From a virus, in the IMG/VR virus record IMGVR_UViG_3300046820_000151, positions 1-24,383 of that record: DNA of 24,383 nucleotides. One strand, written 5' to 3'. Below, one piece after another: positions 5,490-15,500 of the stretch (within the stretch, counting starts at the first letter, position 1; every line of letters begins with the position of its first letter). Below the pieces are notes generated by a model. It saw nothing but the letters and a program-made list of their open reading frames with translations. It made no database searches and was not told the origin of the DNA. Position numbers and translations under genes: made by a program.

Positions 5490-5504
5490 ATCGTTGATAA
5501 CGAT
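5490..5504. promoter_or_regulatory. Perfect inverted repeat before the tail tube gene
   Basis: ATCGTT-GAT-AACGAT is a perfect 6-3-6 dyad between the terminator and the ATG at 5512. It may be an operator or a small RNA hairpin affecting initiation; it may also be chance. No -10/-35 pair is evident. Confidence 0.3.
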
Positions 5505-5511
5505 TCTCATT

Positions 5512-6132
5512 ATGCCCGTACCTACTACCTATACACCGTCACAACTAGATGCTGTCAACGAGATCCTCGGGTCAGTAGGGCAGGCACCTGTGACAGTCCT
5601 TGACCAAACCAATCCTGAAGTTGCACTTGCTTTCACCACCCTAATGGAAATTAGCAGAGAGGTACAAGCTGAGGGGTGGGTCTTTAATCGAGAGTTTGAG
5701 TACCCAATAGCCGTTGACTCTAACGGTGAAATCAAGGTACCCCCCAATGTCCTACAGATGGACTTGAGTCAGACTTTCAATAATACACCCTACGACACAG
5801 TGATTCGTGAGGGCAAGCTGTACGACAAACTAAATCACACATTTACGTGGGACAGCACTAAGACCTACCGCTGTGACATCTTATGGCTTTTCCCATTTGA
5901 TGATCTCCCGCAACCATTCAAGGCTTACATCACAGCCAAGGCTGCTACACGGGCAGCTACCAAACTTGTTGGTGATACCAACCTTGCTCAGACTCTTGCT
6001 AGCTATGAGGCTATGCGTCGTGTGAGCTGTCTTGAGTATGAATGCAATCAAGGTGATTACACCATGTTTGGTTTCAAGAAAGGTAATGACTATTACAACA
6101 GCTACCAACCGTACCATACACTAGCACGATGA
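5512..6132 (+). CDS. Tail tubular protein A (T7 gp11-like)
   Basis: The 206-residue protein matches the family well: N-terminal LDAVNEILGSVGQAPVTVLD (about residues 12-31), then NPEVALAF and ISREVQAEGWVFNREFEYP, and the later DDLPQPFKAYITAKAATRAA (about residues 125-144). In T7, gp11 forms the upper ring of the tail (gatekeeper) that binds the portal and gp12; T7 gp11 is about 196 residues. I chose the ATG at 5512 rather than the in-frame TTG at 5494, because the ATG gives the usual short N-terminus before the conserved block. No clear Shine-Dalgarno is visible. It overlaps the next gene by 4 bp (ATGA), so the two tail genes are translationally coupled. Confidence 0.93.
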   Translation: MPVPTTYTPSQLDAVNEILGSVGQAPVTVLDQTNPEVALAFTTLMEISREVQAEGWVFNREFEYPIAVDSNGEIKVPPNVLQMDLSQTFNNTPYDTVIREGKLYDKLNHTFTWDSTKTYRCDILWLFPFDDLPQPFKAYITAKAATRAATKLVGDTNLAQTLASYEAMRRVSCLEYECNQGDYTMFGFKKGNDYYNSYQPYHTLAR

Positions 6133-8582
6133 CAGCAGTATCCCAACGAGTATCTAACTTTCTTGGTGGTATCTCTCAGCAAGCTGATGAGAAACTATTT
6201 GCAGGTCAAGTGAAAGATGCCTTGAACTGTTATCCAGATACGACTCTTGGGATGATCAAACGTCCTGGTGGTAAGTATCTTGGTACCCTGGCTAATGCCA
6301 CCCCACTTACATCTGATAATAACTTCTGGTTCTCTGTCTACAGAAGTGAGACGCAACGGTACATTGCAGACATTGATAGCGCAGGTAATGTACGTGTCTG
6401 GGATCAGCTCACTGGTGCCCAGAAGACAGTCACCTACAGCGCAGGTAAGGAGGCTGCTATCAAGGCTTACCTGGCAACAACAGAGACGGGTAAGCCGTGG
6501 GTCTATACCAACCTGAAGACCCTTACGATCAACGACTTCACCTACCTCCTCAATACAAAGAAGGTTGTAGAGGCTAGACCTAAGCCAGCATTTACAAAGA
6601 ATCTACAAGCAACGATCACTGTCATTGGTGTCTACTTTGCTACGGAGTACAAGGTAACCATTGGTGGTACACCGTACACCTTCAAGACACGTACTGACTA
6701 TGTGACAGGTGATCCTCCGCCAGAGGTACCGCCCCTTAAGTTGTCTGAGGTAGTTCAAGGTATCAGTGGTGCTATCACTGGTGGCTTTAAGACAAAGGAG
6801 ATTATTGATAACACAATCTATCTGACGTTTGATTCTGCTACTTCTGTGTCGGCAGAAGCTGGTACAGATGGTAAGGCCTTACGTGTCTTCCAAGATAGCG
6901 TTGATACCTTTAACCGTCTACCTGAACAAGCTAAGCACGGTCAGGTAGTAAAGGTTGCTAACACAGCTGCTGATAAGGATGACTTCTACCTGAAGTTTGT
7001 AGCTGACAATGGCACCTCTGGTGTAGGTACCTGGGAAGAAACCAGAGCACCTGATGTAAGCCCTGGCCTTAAATATGAGACCATGCCGATGGCTCTCATC
7101 CGCAATCCAGATGACACCTTCAAGGTGATCATACTTGATAGTAGTGAGACCGTTAACACCTTACCCCTTGTCTGGGAAGATCGTTTAGTGGGTGATGAGG
7201 AGTCAAACACTCACCCTAGCTTTGTTGATAATACAATCCAGGATCTATTCCTGTTCAATAACCGCCTTGGCTTTCTGACTGAAGACAACGTGTCGATGTC
7301 ACAAGCTGGGGACTACTATAACTTCTACCACAAGACAGCTACATCGCAGGTCATCTCTGACCCGATTGACTTGAGCTGCTCCAGTATCAGACCTGCTGTG
7401 CTACATGCAGTGATGCCTATCCCCCAAGGTTTGCTGCTGTTTAGTCGTAGCCAACAGTTCCTGATGGAAGCTGAGAATGGTGCATGGACACCTGCTACTA
7501 CAACGATCAGAACCCTATCTAACTACGAATGTGATCCGTACCTAGCTCCTGCTGACTTAGGTAGTACAGTGCTGTTTGTGTCTAAGAACCAGAGTTGGTC
7601 TAGGGCATTTGAGATCTTCACTCGTGGTCAACGAGAGTCTCCTACTGTTACTGAAGCTACCAAGCAGGTACCTGAATGGATGCCTAATACTATCACACAA
7701 TCCATTGGTAATGCACAGAATGGTCTATGGGTAGGTACTAATAAAGATAGCAATGAAGCTTATCTCTTCAGATACTACGAAGAGGGAGAAGAACGTAAGC
7801 TTGCTGCATGGGTACGGTGGACTTTGTTTGGGAACATCATCCATACATCCATTCAGAATGATGTGCTGTATGCCCTTGTAAGCGACGTTAAAGGGTACAC
7901 AGTGGTAGCATACCCACTTGTTCTTTCACCCACCTCTGGGGGTCTTGTGAATAGCTTTGGGAGTACTGTAGATCCTTACTTCGATTGCTGGCAAAGCATC
8001 ACTACCCCGGTGTCTCTGATTAACTTCACGACTAAGGTCTATATTCCAACTCACTACAACACCACCAAGAAGATGGGTTATGTGGTTGGTCTTAGTAAAG
8101 ACCCTACAAAGCCTAAGTACTGTGGTCTCACCAATACTATCACTGTTAAGTCAGATGCTAATGGTAACTACTTTGAAATCCCTGGTGATGTAACTAACAA
8201 CCATATCTACATTGGATATACATTTGGTATGGAGCTAGTGCTCCCCCGTTACATGTACTCCAATGGTGATCTTGGTTATGACTTCACAGGTTACACCACC
8301 ACAGCACGTATGCAGTTTTACACAGGACTTGGTGGTGCTATCTACTTTAATATCAAAGATAATTCAAGGAAGGACTGGACGGATATTTCAGGAATCCGTG
8401 TTGCTGGTATCTATGATGCTAACACTTCTCCTTTCCGTGATCATTTCATCTACAAGGTACCTGTCTACCAACGACCTGATAATTACACAATGAAAGTTCT
8501 TTCAGATAATCCGTTCCCGGTAAGCCTTGTAGCGATGCAATGGGAAGGACAATACTCCGCTGGTTTCTATAGGAGGAGCTAA
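6129..8582 (+). CDS. Tail tubular protein B / nozzle (T7 gp12-like)
   Basis: At 817 residues it is close to T7 gp12 (about 794). The N-terminus is diagnostic: VSNFLGGISQQADEKLFAGQ, then NCYPDTTLGMIKRPGGKYLG. The family forms a hexameric beta-propeller nozzle at the tail tip that holds the fibres and seals the channel. Central conserved blocks include FVDNTIQDLFLFNNRLGFLT and MSQAGDYYNFYHKTA, followed by DPIDLSCSS and the stretch around LLLFSRSQQFLMEA. The ATG overlaps the previous stop as ATGA. A strong Shine-Dalgarno for the next gene is embedded in its last codons. Nothing suggests truncation or frameshift. Confidence 0.95.
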   Translation: MTAVSQRVSNFLGGISQQADEKLFAGQVKDALNCYPDTTLGMIKRPGGKYLGTLANATPLTSDNNFWFSVYRSETQRYIADIDSAGNVRVWDQLTGAQKTVTYSAGKEAAIKAYLATTETGKPWVYTNLKTLTINDFTYLLNTKKVVEARPKPAFTKNLQATITVIGVYFATEYKVTIGGTPYTFKTRTDYVTGDPPPEVPPLKLSEVVQGISGAITGGFKTKEIIDNTIYLTFDSATSVSAEAGTDGKALRVFQDSVDTFNRLPEQAKHGQVVKVANTAADKDDFYLKFVADNGTSGVGTWEETRAPDVSPGLKYETMPMALIRNPDDTFKVIILDSSETVNTLPLVWEDRLVGDEESNTHPSFVDNTIQDLFLFNNRLGFLTEDNVSMSQAGDYYNFYHKTATSQVISDPIDLSCSSIRPAVLHAVMPIPQGLLLFSRSQQFLMEAENGAWTPATTTIRTLSNYECDPYLAPADLGSTVLFVSKNQSWSRAFEIFTRGQRESPTVTEATKQVPEWMPNTITQSIGNAQNGLWVGTNKDSNEAYLFRYYEEGEERKLAAWVRWTLFGNIIHTSIQNDVLYALVSDVKGYTVVAYPLVLSPTSGGLVNSFGSTVDPYFDCWQSITTPVSLINFTTKVYIPTHYNTTKKMGYVVGLSKDPTKPKYCGLTNTITVKSDANGNYFEIPGDVTNNHIYIGYTFGMELVLPRYMYSNGDLGYDFTGYTTTARMQFYTGLGGAIYFNIKDNSRKDWTDISGIRVAGIYDANTSPFRDHFIYKVPVYQRPDNYTMKVLSDNPFPVSLVAMQWEGQYSAGFYRRS
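8571..8576 (+). promoter_or_regulatory. Shine-Dalgarno inside the end of the tail tube B gene
   Basis: AGGAGG lies 8 bp before the ATG at 8585 and within the last codons of the preceding gene. It sets the start of the internal virion protein. Confidence 0.75.
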
Positions 8583-8584
8583 GA

Positions 8585-9493
8585 ATGTTAGGTGCAATCC
8601 TAGGAATCGGTAGTGCTATTCTCGGTGGTATCTCTGGGCAAGCAGCTGCTGATGCTCAGAATGCTGCTATTGAACGGCAATATAAGTATGACCTACAATC
8701 CTGGAGATATGGTAAACAGCGCATCCGTGCTGACTACCGTCATCAGCGTAAGCAGTGGCAGATGGACATCAGAAATGATGAAACTGCTGCTGCCTATAGG
8801 GATCAAACAAATCTTCAAGACTGGCAGTACCAGCTGAAGATCCAAGACCATGAGTATCGTTCACAGATGAGGCAGTATGCCAAGTCTGAACAGATCTATG
8901 GAATGCAACTCAACTTCAATAAGATGGCAGCTGATGCTGCTAAGGAAGCTGAGTACAGGAAACTTGAAGACGCTACAAATGAGATTGCCTTCCAGAATCA
9001 AGACATTGTTATTAAAGCAATGGAGTCTGAAGGTGGTGCAGCTGTCAAAGGTCAGCAGGGTCGTAGTGCAGATAAGAACGTTCAATCAGTCTTTGCATCA
9101 CTTGGTCGTAACCAAGCCATTCTTGCTGAGTCACTCCTCAGTGCTAAGGCTGATACTGCTGCAGCAATGAAGAAGATTGCTACTGATAAATACGGTGCAG
9201 ACATTGCAGCACAAGCTGCTCGGATGCTTAAGCCTGAGCGTCTGCCTCAACCTCCCAAGCCTATTACTACACCCCGTACTGAGTTCCTCAAGCCACGTAA
9301 GCCTAAGAAGTTTGACTTCGGTCCTAAACCAATCAAAGGTGCTGCTGCATCGTCTGCTGGTGCATGGGCAGGAGCAGCTAGCTCGGCTATTGGAAGTATT
9401 GCAGGAATGTTTGGCTCATCAGGTGGTGGAGGTGGCGGTAGTAAATATGCCAACAATGACTACAGCTTTAACTTTGGTGTAAATGGTCGTTAA
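8585..9493 (+). CDS. Internal virion protein B (T7 gp14-like)
   Basis: The 302-residue protein starts with a hydrophobic Gly/Ala-rich segment (MLGAILGIGSAILGGISGQA), followed by a long charged helical region with many Gln, Arg and Tyr (about residues 25-150) that is probably coiled coil. The C-terminus is Pro/Lys-rich (about 219-250), then Ala/Gly-rich (AASSAIGSIAGMFG) with a GGGGGG run. This fits T7 gp14, which is ejected first and forms an outer-membrane channel; the hydrophobic ends could insert into membrane. T7 gp14 is about 196 residues, so this one is longer. Position right after gp12 and before two very large core proteins is the T7 arrangement. The call rests mostly on context. Confidence 0.8.
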   Translation: MLGAILGIGSAILGGISGQAAADAQNAAIERQYKYDLQSWRYGKQRIRADYRHQRKQWQMDIRNDETAAAYRDQTNLQDWQYQLKIQDHEYRSQMRQYAKSEQIYGMQLNFNKMAADAAKEAEYRKLEDATNEIAFQNQDIVIKAMESEGGAAVKGQQGRSADKNVQSVFASLGRNQAILAESLLSAKADTAAAMKKIATDKYGADIAAQAARMLKPERLPQPPKPITTPRTEFLKPRKPKKFDFGPKPIKGAAASSAGAWAGAASSAIGSIAGMFGSSGGGGGGSKYANNDYSFNFGVNGR

Positions 9494-9501
9494 GTAACTA
9501 A

Positions 9502-12500
9502 ATGGAACAAGTAAACTACAAAGGGTACGCCCGGAGTATTGGTTTCGATCCGATTAAAGCTCCCTATCAAGCTTTAGATAGGATGGCAGAACACGATAAC
9601 CGTGTCTTACGAGGCATGGAAGACAATCGTCAAGCCATTAAAGAAGTTCGGAACGAGTACCAAGCTGGTCTTGAACGTAAGTTCGCAAGAGAGCGTCAAG
9701 ACCGTCAGCAGAATCACGAATGGAAACAACAGCTACGTGATCACCGTCAAAAGGCAGTAGCACGTAATGCTGAGATTGAAATCAAAAGTGCTCTTCAACG
9801 TGGAGAGAATGCAAAGCAAACCTTTGAAGGACTAGCACAGTTCAGTAAAACAGTAGCTGATACGCTTACTGAATGGAAGGCTAAACAAGACGAACAGGAT
9901 ATGTTAGACGGCTACATGGAAGTAGCTGCTGGTGGTCTATCTCCTGAGCGTCAACAAAACGTAGAGAATGCTGAGACACTACTCAAAGCTAGTGGTGCTG
10001 CACAGGATCAAGTAGCTGCTGGTTTCCAAGCTAGAGGTGCTGATCCTTATGTTGTTACCAACCTATTGACTGGTAATAAGGCAAGGGACTACGGACGCCT
10101 TAAGGCATGGATGGAGATCTCAATGACTGAGTTCCCAGACTATGCCAGGCAGAAGCTTGATGAGATGGGAGCCTCTACTGCTGCAGATCGTACACAAGCG
10201 ATGCAGGAGATCTTTGGAGGCTTCCTTAAGGAACGTGGTCTCTTTGGTTTGAAAGCTGACTTCATGGCTAAAGGTCTCATGCAAATGCGTGGTGACTACA
10301 ACACTCTTGTGGGTGATGCCAGGAAGGCTGATATTGTCTCTAAGTCACAGATGATGCAGGATGAGGCTCTTGAGAACCTCTTCCGTACTAAGTCTGGTGA
10401 CTCACTTAACGAAGCATTTCAATCTCTTGCTAGGTCGTATGGCCCTGATGGTCGTACACCAGTCGGTAATGCCAGAGCTAAGGCTATGCTCTTTGAAGAG
10501 CTTGCTGATACTGGTAAGTACTCCGATGAGGATGTAAAGCGTATCCTTGGTGAAGCTATTACAGATCAAGGTACTTCATGGGCTGATCGTTTTGGTCGGG
10601 ATCTAGAAGACCTGATGGATAAGCGAGCTGATGATACTCAACGAGAGTTTAGTCGAACTGAAGCTGCTGAGCAACGTGCTAATAAAACAGCAGAGAAGGA
10701 ACTACTTAACTGGGTACAAAGTGAGTGGAATGGTGATGAAGAAACACTAACTCAAATCATCAAAGAAGCTAAGACAAAAGGTATTAGCACTGAACGTCTT
10801 CAAGCTCACCTTGCTTATAGTACACAGCAAAAGAATGAAGACTTCTGGGAGAAGGAGTTTGAGGACTCCTATAACCAAGGACTTCTTACTCTTGAAGAAG
10901 TGGATCAACCTGGCATCCCATTGGAGGTTCGCTCTAAGTGGCGTCAGATTGCACAGGAGCAGGAGAAGAACAGAGCTTCTGCTGGTATTAAACAAGAGGA
11001 TCTGGAGAAGGAGTTCAAGGATTCCCTACAGACACTACTGGTCGGTGAAAGCACTGACAAGCGTCCACATGCCTCTCTAACACCTGCTACTAATGAAGCT
11101 CTCCGTAGGTTCAATCAGAAGTTTAAGTCGTACTCACAGACGATGGCACCTGCTGATGCTGCAGAGAAAGCACGTCTTGAGGTACTGAAAGAGATTGCTG
11201 CTGGTGCTCCTGTAAGAAAGGACGGCAAGGATGTTCCCGGTACTGGTGCCTTCTCTGTTGTACCTTCTGGTATGACTAATGGAAGTCAAGCATTCTTTGG
11301 TAAGTTCACTCCTGGTAATCATCCAGGTGCTCCCACAATCCGATCAACCATTGATTTTAGTGCTACCGTAAGGAGAGCAAGTAGAAACCCTAGCCTCATT
11401 GATAGCGAAGTCTTGATTGATCGAGCTATACTCAAGGACATTGATAATAGAATTAAGGCAGGCAAGCCTATATCAATGCCTGAGCTTGTCTCAGTACTTG
11501 ATCGTAACATTGCTTCAGTAGATGCTGTTGAAATCCTCAACCGTCAACTTAAAGCAGCTGGCCTTCAGAGTCAAGTACAACCTGGCTTCCGTAACCAACT
11601 TAGTCAAATCAATGATCCACGTCTTCGGGCTATTCTGGATCAACCACTAACACAAGATAACCTTAACACTGTCATCATTGGTAGTGGTAATGCTCCTGCT
11701 ACTGTACGTACAGGTAACGCTGGATACACTGATGTAGTTAGTCTTACTACAGCTGCTGGCTTTAAGTTCCCTCAGGTAGCTGCTGCTATGTGGGCACTAG
11801 AGAGTGGTTGGGGTAAATACCACAGTGGTAAGAATAACGTCTTCAACATCAAATCTACTAACGGCAAAGGGACCATGATGAATGGTTCACGTTGGAGAGA
11901 CTATGAATCACCACTGGAATCAGCTAATGACTTCCTGTACCTGATGACTGATCCTCGGTATGCAGGTGGTCTTGCTGCTGCTAGAACACCTAGAGAAGCG
12001 GTTATGGCTATCGCTGCTGGTGGTTATGCAGGAGGAGAGGCTGCCTACCCTGACAAGATCATGCGTGTTATGCGGACGATGGGTGTCAATGTGGATCAAC
12101 CATTTACCCCTGCTGCTACACCTTCCCGTAACTCCGCTTATATGCGTCCCACCCTTGCTTACATCTCTGGAAACATCGGTCCTACTTCAACTGGTGCTCA
12201 CTTAGATGTTAAGCAGCAAGATAATCCTAACACCCCTGGTAATGAGTTTGCTCAAAACTTTGCAACTAATGCACTTGATAACTTCGTTGTGGTTGATGAC
12301 TCTGAACTTGGTCGAGTACCTCTCAGCAGGGTTCCTGTCACCAACACGTTTGCACAACATCAAGCTCGTGGTTCCCATGGTATTGACTATGGTCTCTACT
12401 CTGGATCTAAGATCTATCTTCAAAATGGTGCAAGAATTGTCAGTCGTGCTCGAACAGAACATGGTGACAAACTCGTTATCCAACTGCCAGATGGCCGTCG

Positions 12501-12531
12501 CTTCAGTTTCCTACACGGTAGAGCCGCATGA
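9502..12531 (+). CDS. Internal virion protein (T7 gp15-like) with glucosaminidase domain and truncated M23-like tail
   Basis: This 1009-residue protein has a long, mostly helical N-terminal region of about 730 residues rich in Gln, Glu, Lys and Arg, as in the gp15/gp16 core. Around residues 740-880 lies a GH73 (FlgJ/LytG-type) glucosaminidase domain: FPQVAAAMWALESGWGKY with likely catalytic E767, then SGKNNVFNIKS, WRDYESPLESANDF and AGGYAGGEAAYPDKIMRV. It would cut host peptidoglycan during DNA entry. The last 65 residues resemble the start of an M23 peptidase (RGSHGIDYGLYSGSKIY) but stop at FLHGRAA, before the final His-x-His, and the first zinc His is Ser (S958). T7 gp15 (about 747 residues) has no such domains. 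The stop overlaps the next ATG by 4 bp (ATGA). Confidence 0.88.
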   Translation: MEQVNYKGYARSIGFDPIKAPYQALDRMAEHDNRVLRGMEDNRQAIKEVRNEYQAGLERKFARERQDRQQNHEWKQQLRDHRQKAVARNAEIEIKSALQRGENAKQTFEGLAQFSKTVADTLTEWKAKQDEQDMLDGYMEVAAGGLSPERQQNVENAETLLKASGAAQDQVAAGFQARGADPYVVTNLLTGNKARDYGRLKAWMEISMTEFPDYARQKLDEMGASTAADRTQAMQEIFGGFLKERGLFGLKADFMAKGLMQMRGDYNTLVGDARKADIVSKSQMMQDEALENLFRTKSGDSLNEAFQSLARSYGPDGRTPVGNARAKAMLFEELADTGKYSDEDVKRILGEAITDQGTSWADRFGRDLEDLMDKRADDTQREFSRTEAAEQRANKTAEKELLNWVQSEWNGDEETLTQIIKEAKTKGISTERLQAHLAYSTQQKNEDFWEKEFEDSYNQGLLTLEEVDQPGIPLEVRSKWRQIAQEQEKNRASAGIKQEDLEKEFKDSLQTLLVGESTDKRPHASLTPATNEALRRFNQKFKSYSQTMAPADAAEKARLEVLKEIAAGAPVRKDGKDVPGTGAFSVVPSGMTNGSQAFFGKFTPGNHPGAPTIRSTIDFSATVRRASRNPSLIDSEVLIDRAILKDIDNRIKAGKPISMPELVSVLDRNIASVDAVEILNRQLKAAGLQSQVQPGFRNQLSQINDPRLRAILDQPLTQDNLNTVIIGSGNAPATVRTGNAGYTDVVSLTTAAGFKFPQVAAAMWALESGWGKYHSGKNNVFNIKSTNGKGTMMNGSRWRDYESPLESANDFLYLMTDPRYAGGLAAARTPREAVMAIAAGGYAGGEAAYPDKIMRVMRTMGVNVDQPFTPAATPSRNSAYMRPTLAYISGNIGPTSTGAHLDVKQQDNPNTPGNEFAQNFATNALDNFVVVDDSELGRVPLSRVPVTNTFAQHQARGSHGIDYGLYSGSKIYLQNGARIVSRARTEHGDKLVIQLPDGRRFSFLHGRAA

Positions 12532-15500
12532 CACAACCAATCTTTATCTCTGATGAGGAGAAGCAGGCTCTTGAAGAAGCGGCTAAACAGTATCAAGCTG
12601 AGAATGCTGCTGTAAAGACGACTGCTCCTACTCCTGAAACTACTTTCAAAACTCCTACTGCTGAGGAGAATAAAAAAGCAGGTAATGTACAACCAGTCAA
12701 GAGTCCTGCTCAACAGGGTATTGCTCAACTGACTGGTAATAAACCAAGTCAACCTAAACCTGACCCTAATAAACCCCTGAACCCTGGTTCTGGTTTTATG
12801 TATGGTAGTGGTGATCCTAATGCTAACTTAGCTGAGGATCTCAATACCTATGCCCAGAATACCATGGAAGGTATTGGCACCCTTGGTATGAGTCTTATTG
12901 ACTTTGGTATGGATGCCATTGGTCGTATTCCAGGTGCTGAACGTATTGATGATGGCTGGGATGAGAAGACTAAGTTTCAGAACCCTGTCTTTCGTAAGGT
13001 ACGTGAACTAGCTTCTATTGTTCTTCCTAGCCTTGCTGTTGGTAGGGCTACTGGTGGTATTGCTACTGGTGGTAGTGTTGCTAAAGCTGCTGGTGTACTT
13101 GGTATCAACCTAGCTGGTGATGTTGCCATTAATATGGTATCTGATCAGTCTACTGGTGAGACCCTTGCCAACATGGTTAAGGGAGCAGCACCATGGATGC
13201 CTGTTCCTGATGCTCTTGTGGTTAAGCCTACTGATTCACCTGAAGAACGTCGCTATAAGAACATGTATGAGTCTGCTGGACTCAGTGTTATTGGTGACGT
13301 AATTGGCTTTGCTAGTTCTGGTGGTCGAGCCATCATGGACTGGTTCCAACCAAACGATGATGTAGCTAAAACCTACAAGGCAACTGAAGCTGTAGTCAAC
13401 ATGGACTCAGCTACTGCTGCAAGGGTTTCTGAACTACAGACTCAACGTGCTGCTGTGGATGCACAGGGTACTGCACTATCTCAAGTAGTGCCTACTACAC
13501 CTGAAGAAGCCTTCCTACAGAACAGCAACCTAGATGAACTCAGGAAGACCGCTAAGGGGCTTCAAGATGAGTCTGTGGAGCTTACCTCGGAATACCTATC
13601 TAAGGGGTCTTCTAGGGTCACAGAGAACCCGTTTGAGTCGTTTGTAGAGCGTCAACAGATCTCTCGTGAACTTCAGATTGATGAAGTAGGTAAGTCACGT
13701 CTCATGGATGATCCATTGGGAGTGGATACTGATCCGTTCATTACTCCACATATGTTCCCTGAGGGTTCCTCTGCTGCTCTTAGTATTGAACCTGGAGCTG
13801 TTGCTAGGAATGCTGGTGATGTAGCTGCTATTAAACTTGGTGGTTCTACTGGTACCCCTGTACCTCTTCTGTCTGAACGTGCCTACTACGACATTTCCCA
13901 AGGTAACGCACGTACTAGGGATATTGTTGCTGAGATGGCTGAAGCTCATCGAGCTGCTGGTAACTTCGATGCCATCATTGATGGCTTCCGGTACACTAAA
14001 GCACAGATGAGTGATGGTGCTTGGAAGGTCTATACTGATATCATGCAACTTGGTGATGTCAAGAAGATCCAAGACTACTTCCTTGACGGTAAAGATGTTA
14101 AGACTCTACTTGATGGTCGTAAGGTTAAATACCTGAATGATGTTCAAGCTGAAGGTGTTGGCTATGCCATGAGGGATCTTGTTCAGAAGTACATTGGTAA
14201 AGATGTGACTGAACAATCAGCTAGGGTCATGGATACCCTTGGTAGAGAGATCAGTGATATTGCTGATGGCTTTAAGGCACTTCCTGAAACAGCTGATGCT
14301 GTTAGGGTTAATGAGATGATCGGTGATCGTCTTGCTTTCCTTATGGAAGAGTATGGTCTTAATAAGTACATCGCTGGTTGGTCTCTGAAAGCACAAGACC
14401 GTTGGAAGATGATGTTCCAAAAAGGTACTGATAAAGAGGCTACTGTTAAGCAGCTGATGAGTCAGTTTGACCTTAAGCGTGTAGAGCTTGGTAAGCGAGC
14501 TGAAGCGTATAAGCAGATGCTTCAAACTGCACAGAAGGAACACCCTGAAGCAATGCAAGCACTTATTGATGCCTTTGCTTTAAGTAACGGTGATGTTGAT
14601 ACGATTGCCAAGTTAATGAACTGGGCTGCTAAACAGATGAACCCCCTCGGTCTTGTTAAATCAATGACTGATGAAGGTGGTCTGAATGCCTTTGCACAAG
14701 GTGCTTGGGCTGTTCGTTATGGCAACGTCCTTGGTGGTCTTTCTGCTGCTAGGGCTATTGTTGGTAACGGTGTTAACTTGCTGCTACGCCCGATCAATAG
14801 CTACCTTGGTACAGGCATTCAAATGATGCTTGGTAACCAAGGTCTTGATGACTTGAAGCGTGTCCATTACTCGTACACTTCCGTATGGGCTACCAATAAC
14901 CGTGCTCTTGGTGATGCTTGGAATCACTTCAAACGACTTCATACTGAAGGTAAGTGGGGAGATGATCTCCACCTGCGACCACATACTCTTGCTAGGGCTG
15001 ACCTAGAAACTGGTGATCGTAGTGTCATTGAAGTCCTAGATCAAATGGTTCCTACCTGGGAGAAAGAAGGGAACATTGGTCGTCTATGGCAATACAAAGG
15101 TGTTAAGCTCTTACACCAAATTGGTAACTGGAACATGCTTAAGTATGGTACCAATGCTCTTCAAAGTGCTGACATGTTAGTTCGTACTAATGTGGCAACA
15201 CAGATGGCTAGGTTCCGTGCTTATGATGAGGTGATGAGTCTTGGCTATAAAGGTCAGGAACTCGCTGATCAACTTGCTAACGCAGAGAAGCTTGCCTATG
15301 GTGAGATGTTTGACTCTGCAGGTAACATCACAGACACTGCTCTGCAACATGCCTCTGGAGAGATTGCTCTTCAGTTGGATGATGCTACGGCTAACTTCGT
15401 CAACATCGCTACTGCTAAACTTCCATTCCTCAAGCCATTCTTCATGTTCCCGAAGACGGGTATGAATGGTGTGAAACTGGCTATGTCCTACACACCAATC

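Noticed and set aside
5494-5511. TTG start for the tail tubular A gene
   Set aside because: The ATG at 5512 gives the normal N-terminus; the TTG lies inside a perfect inverted repeat and lacks a ribosome-binding site.
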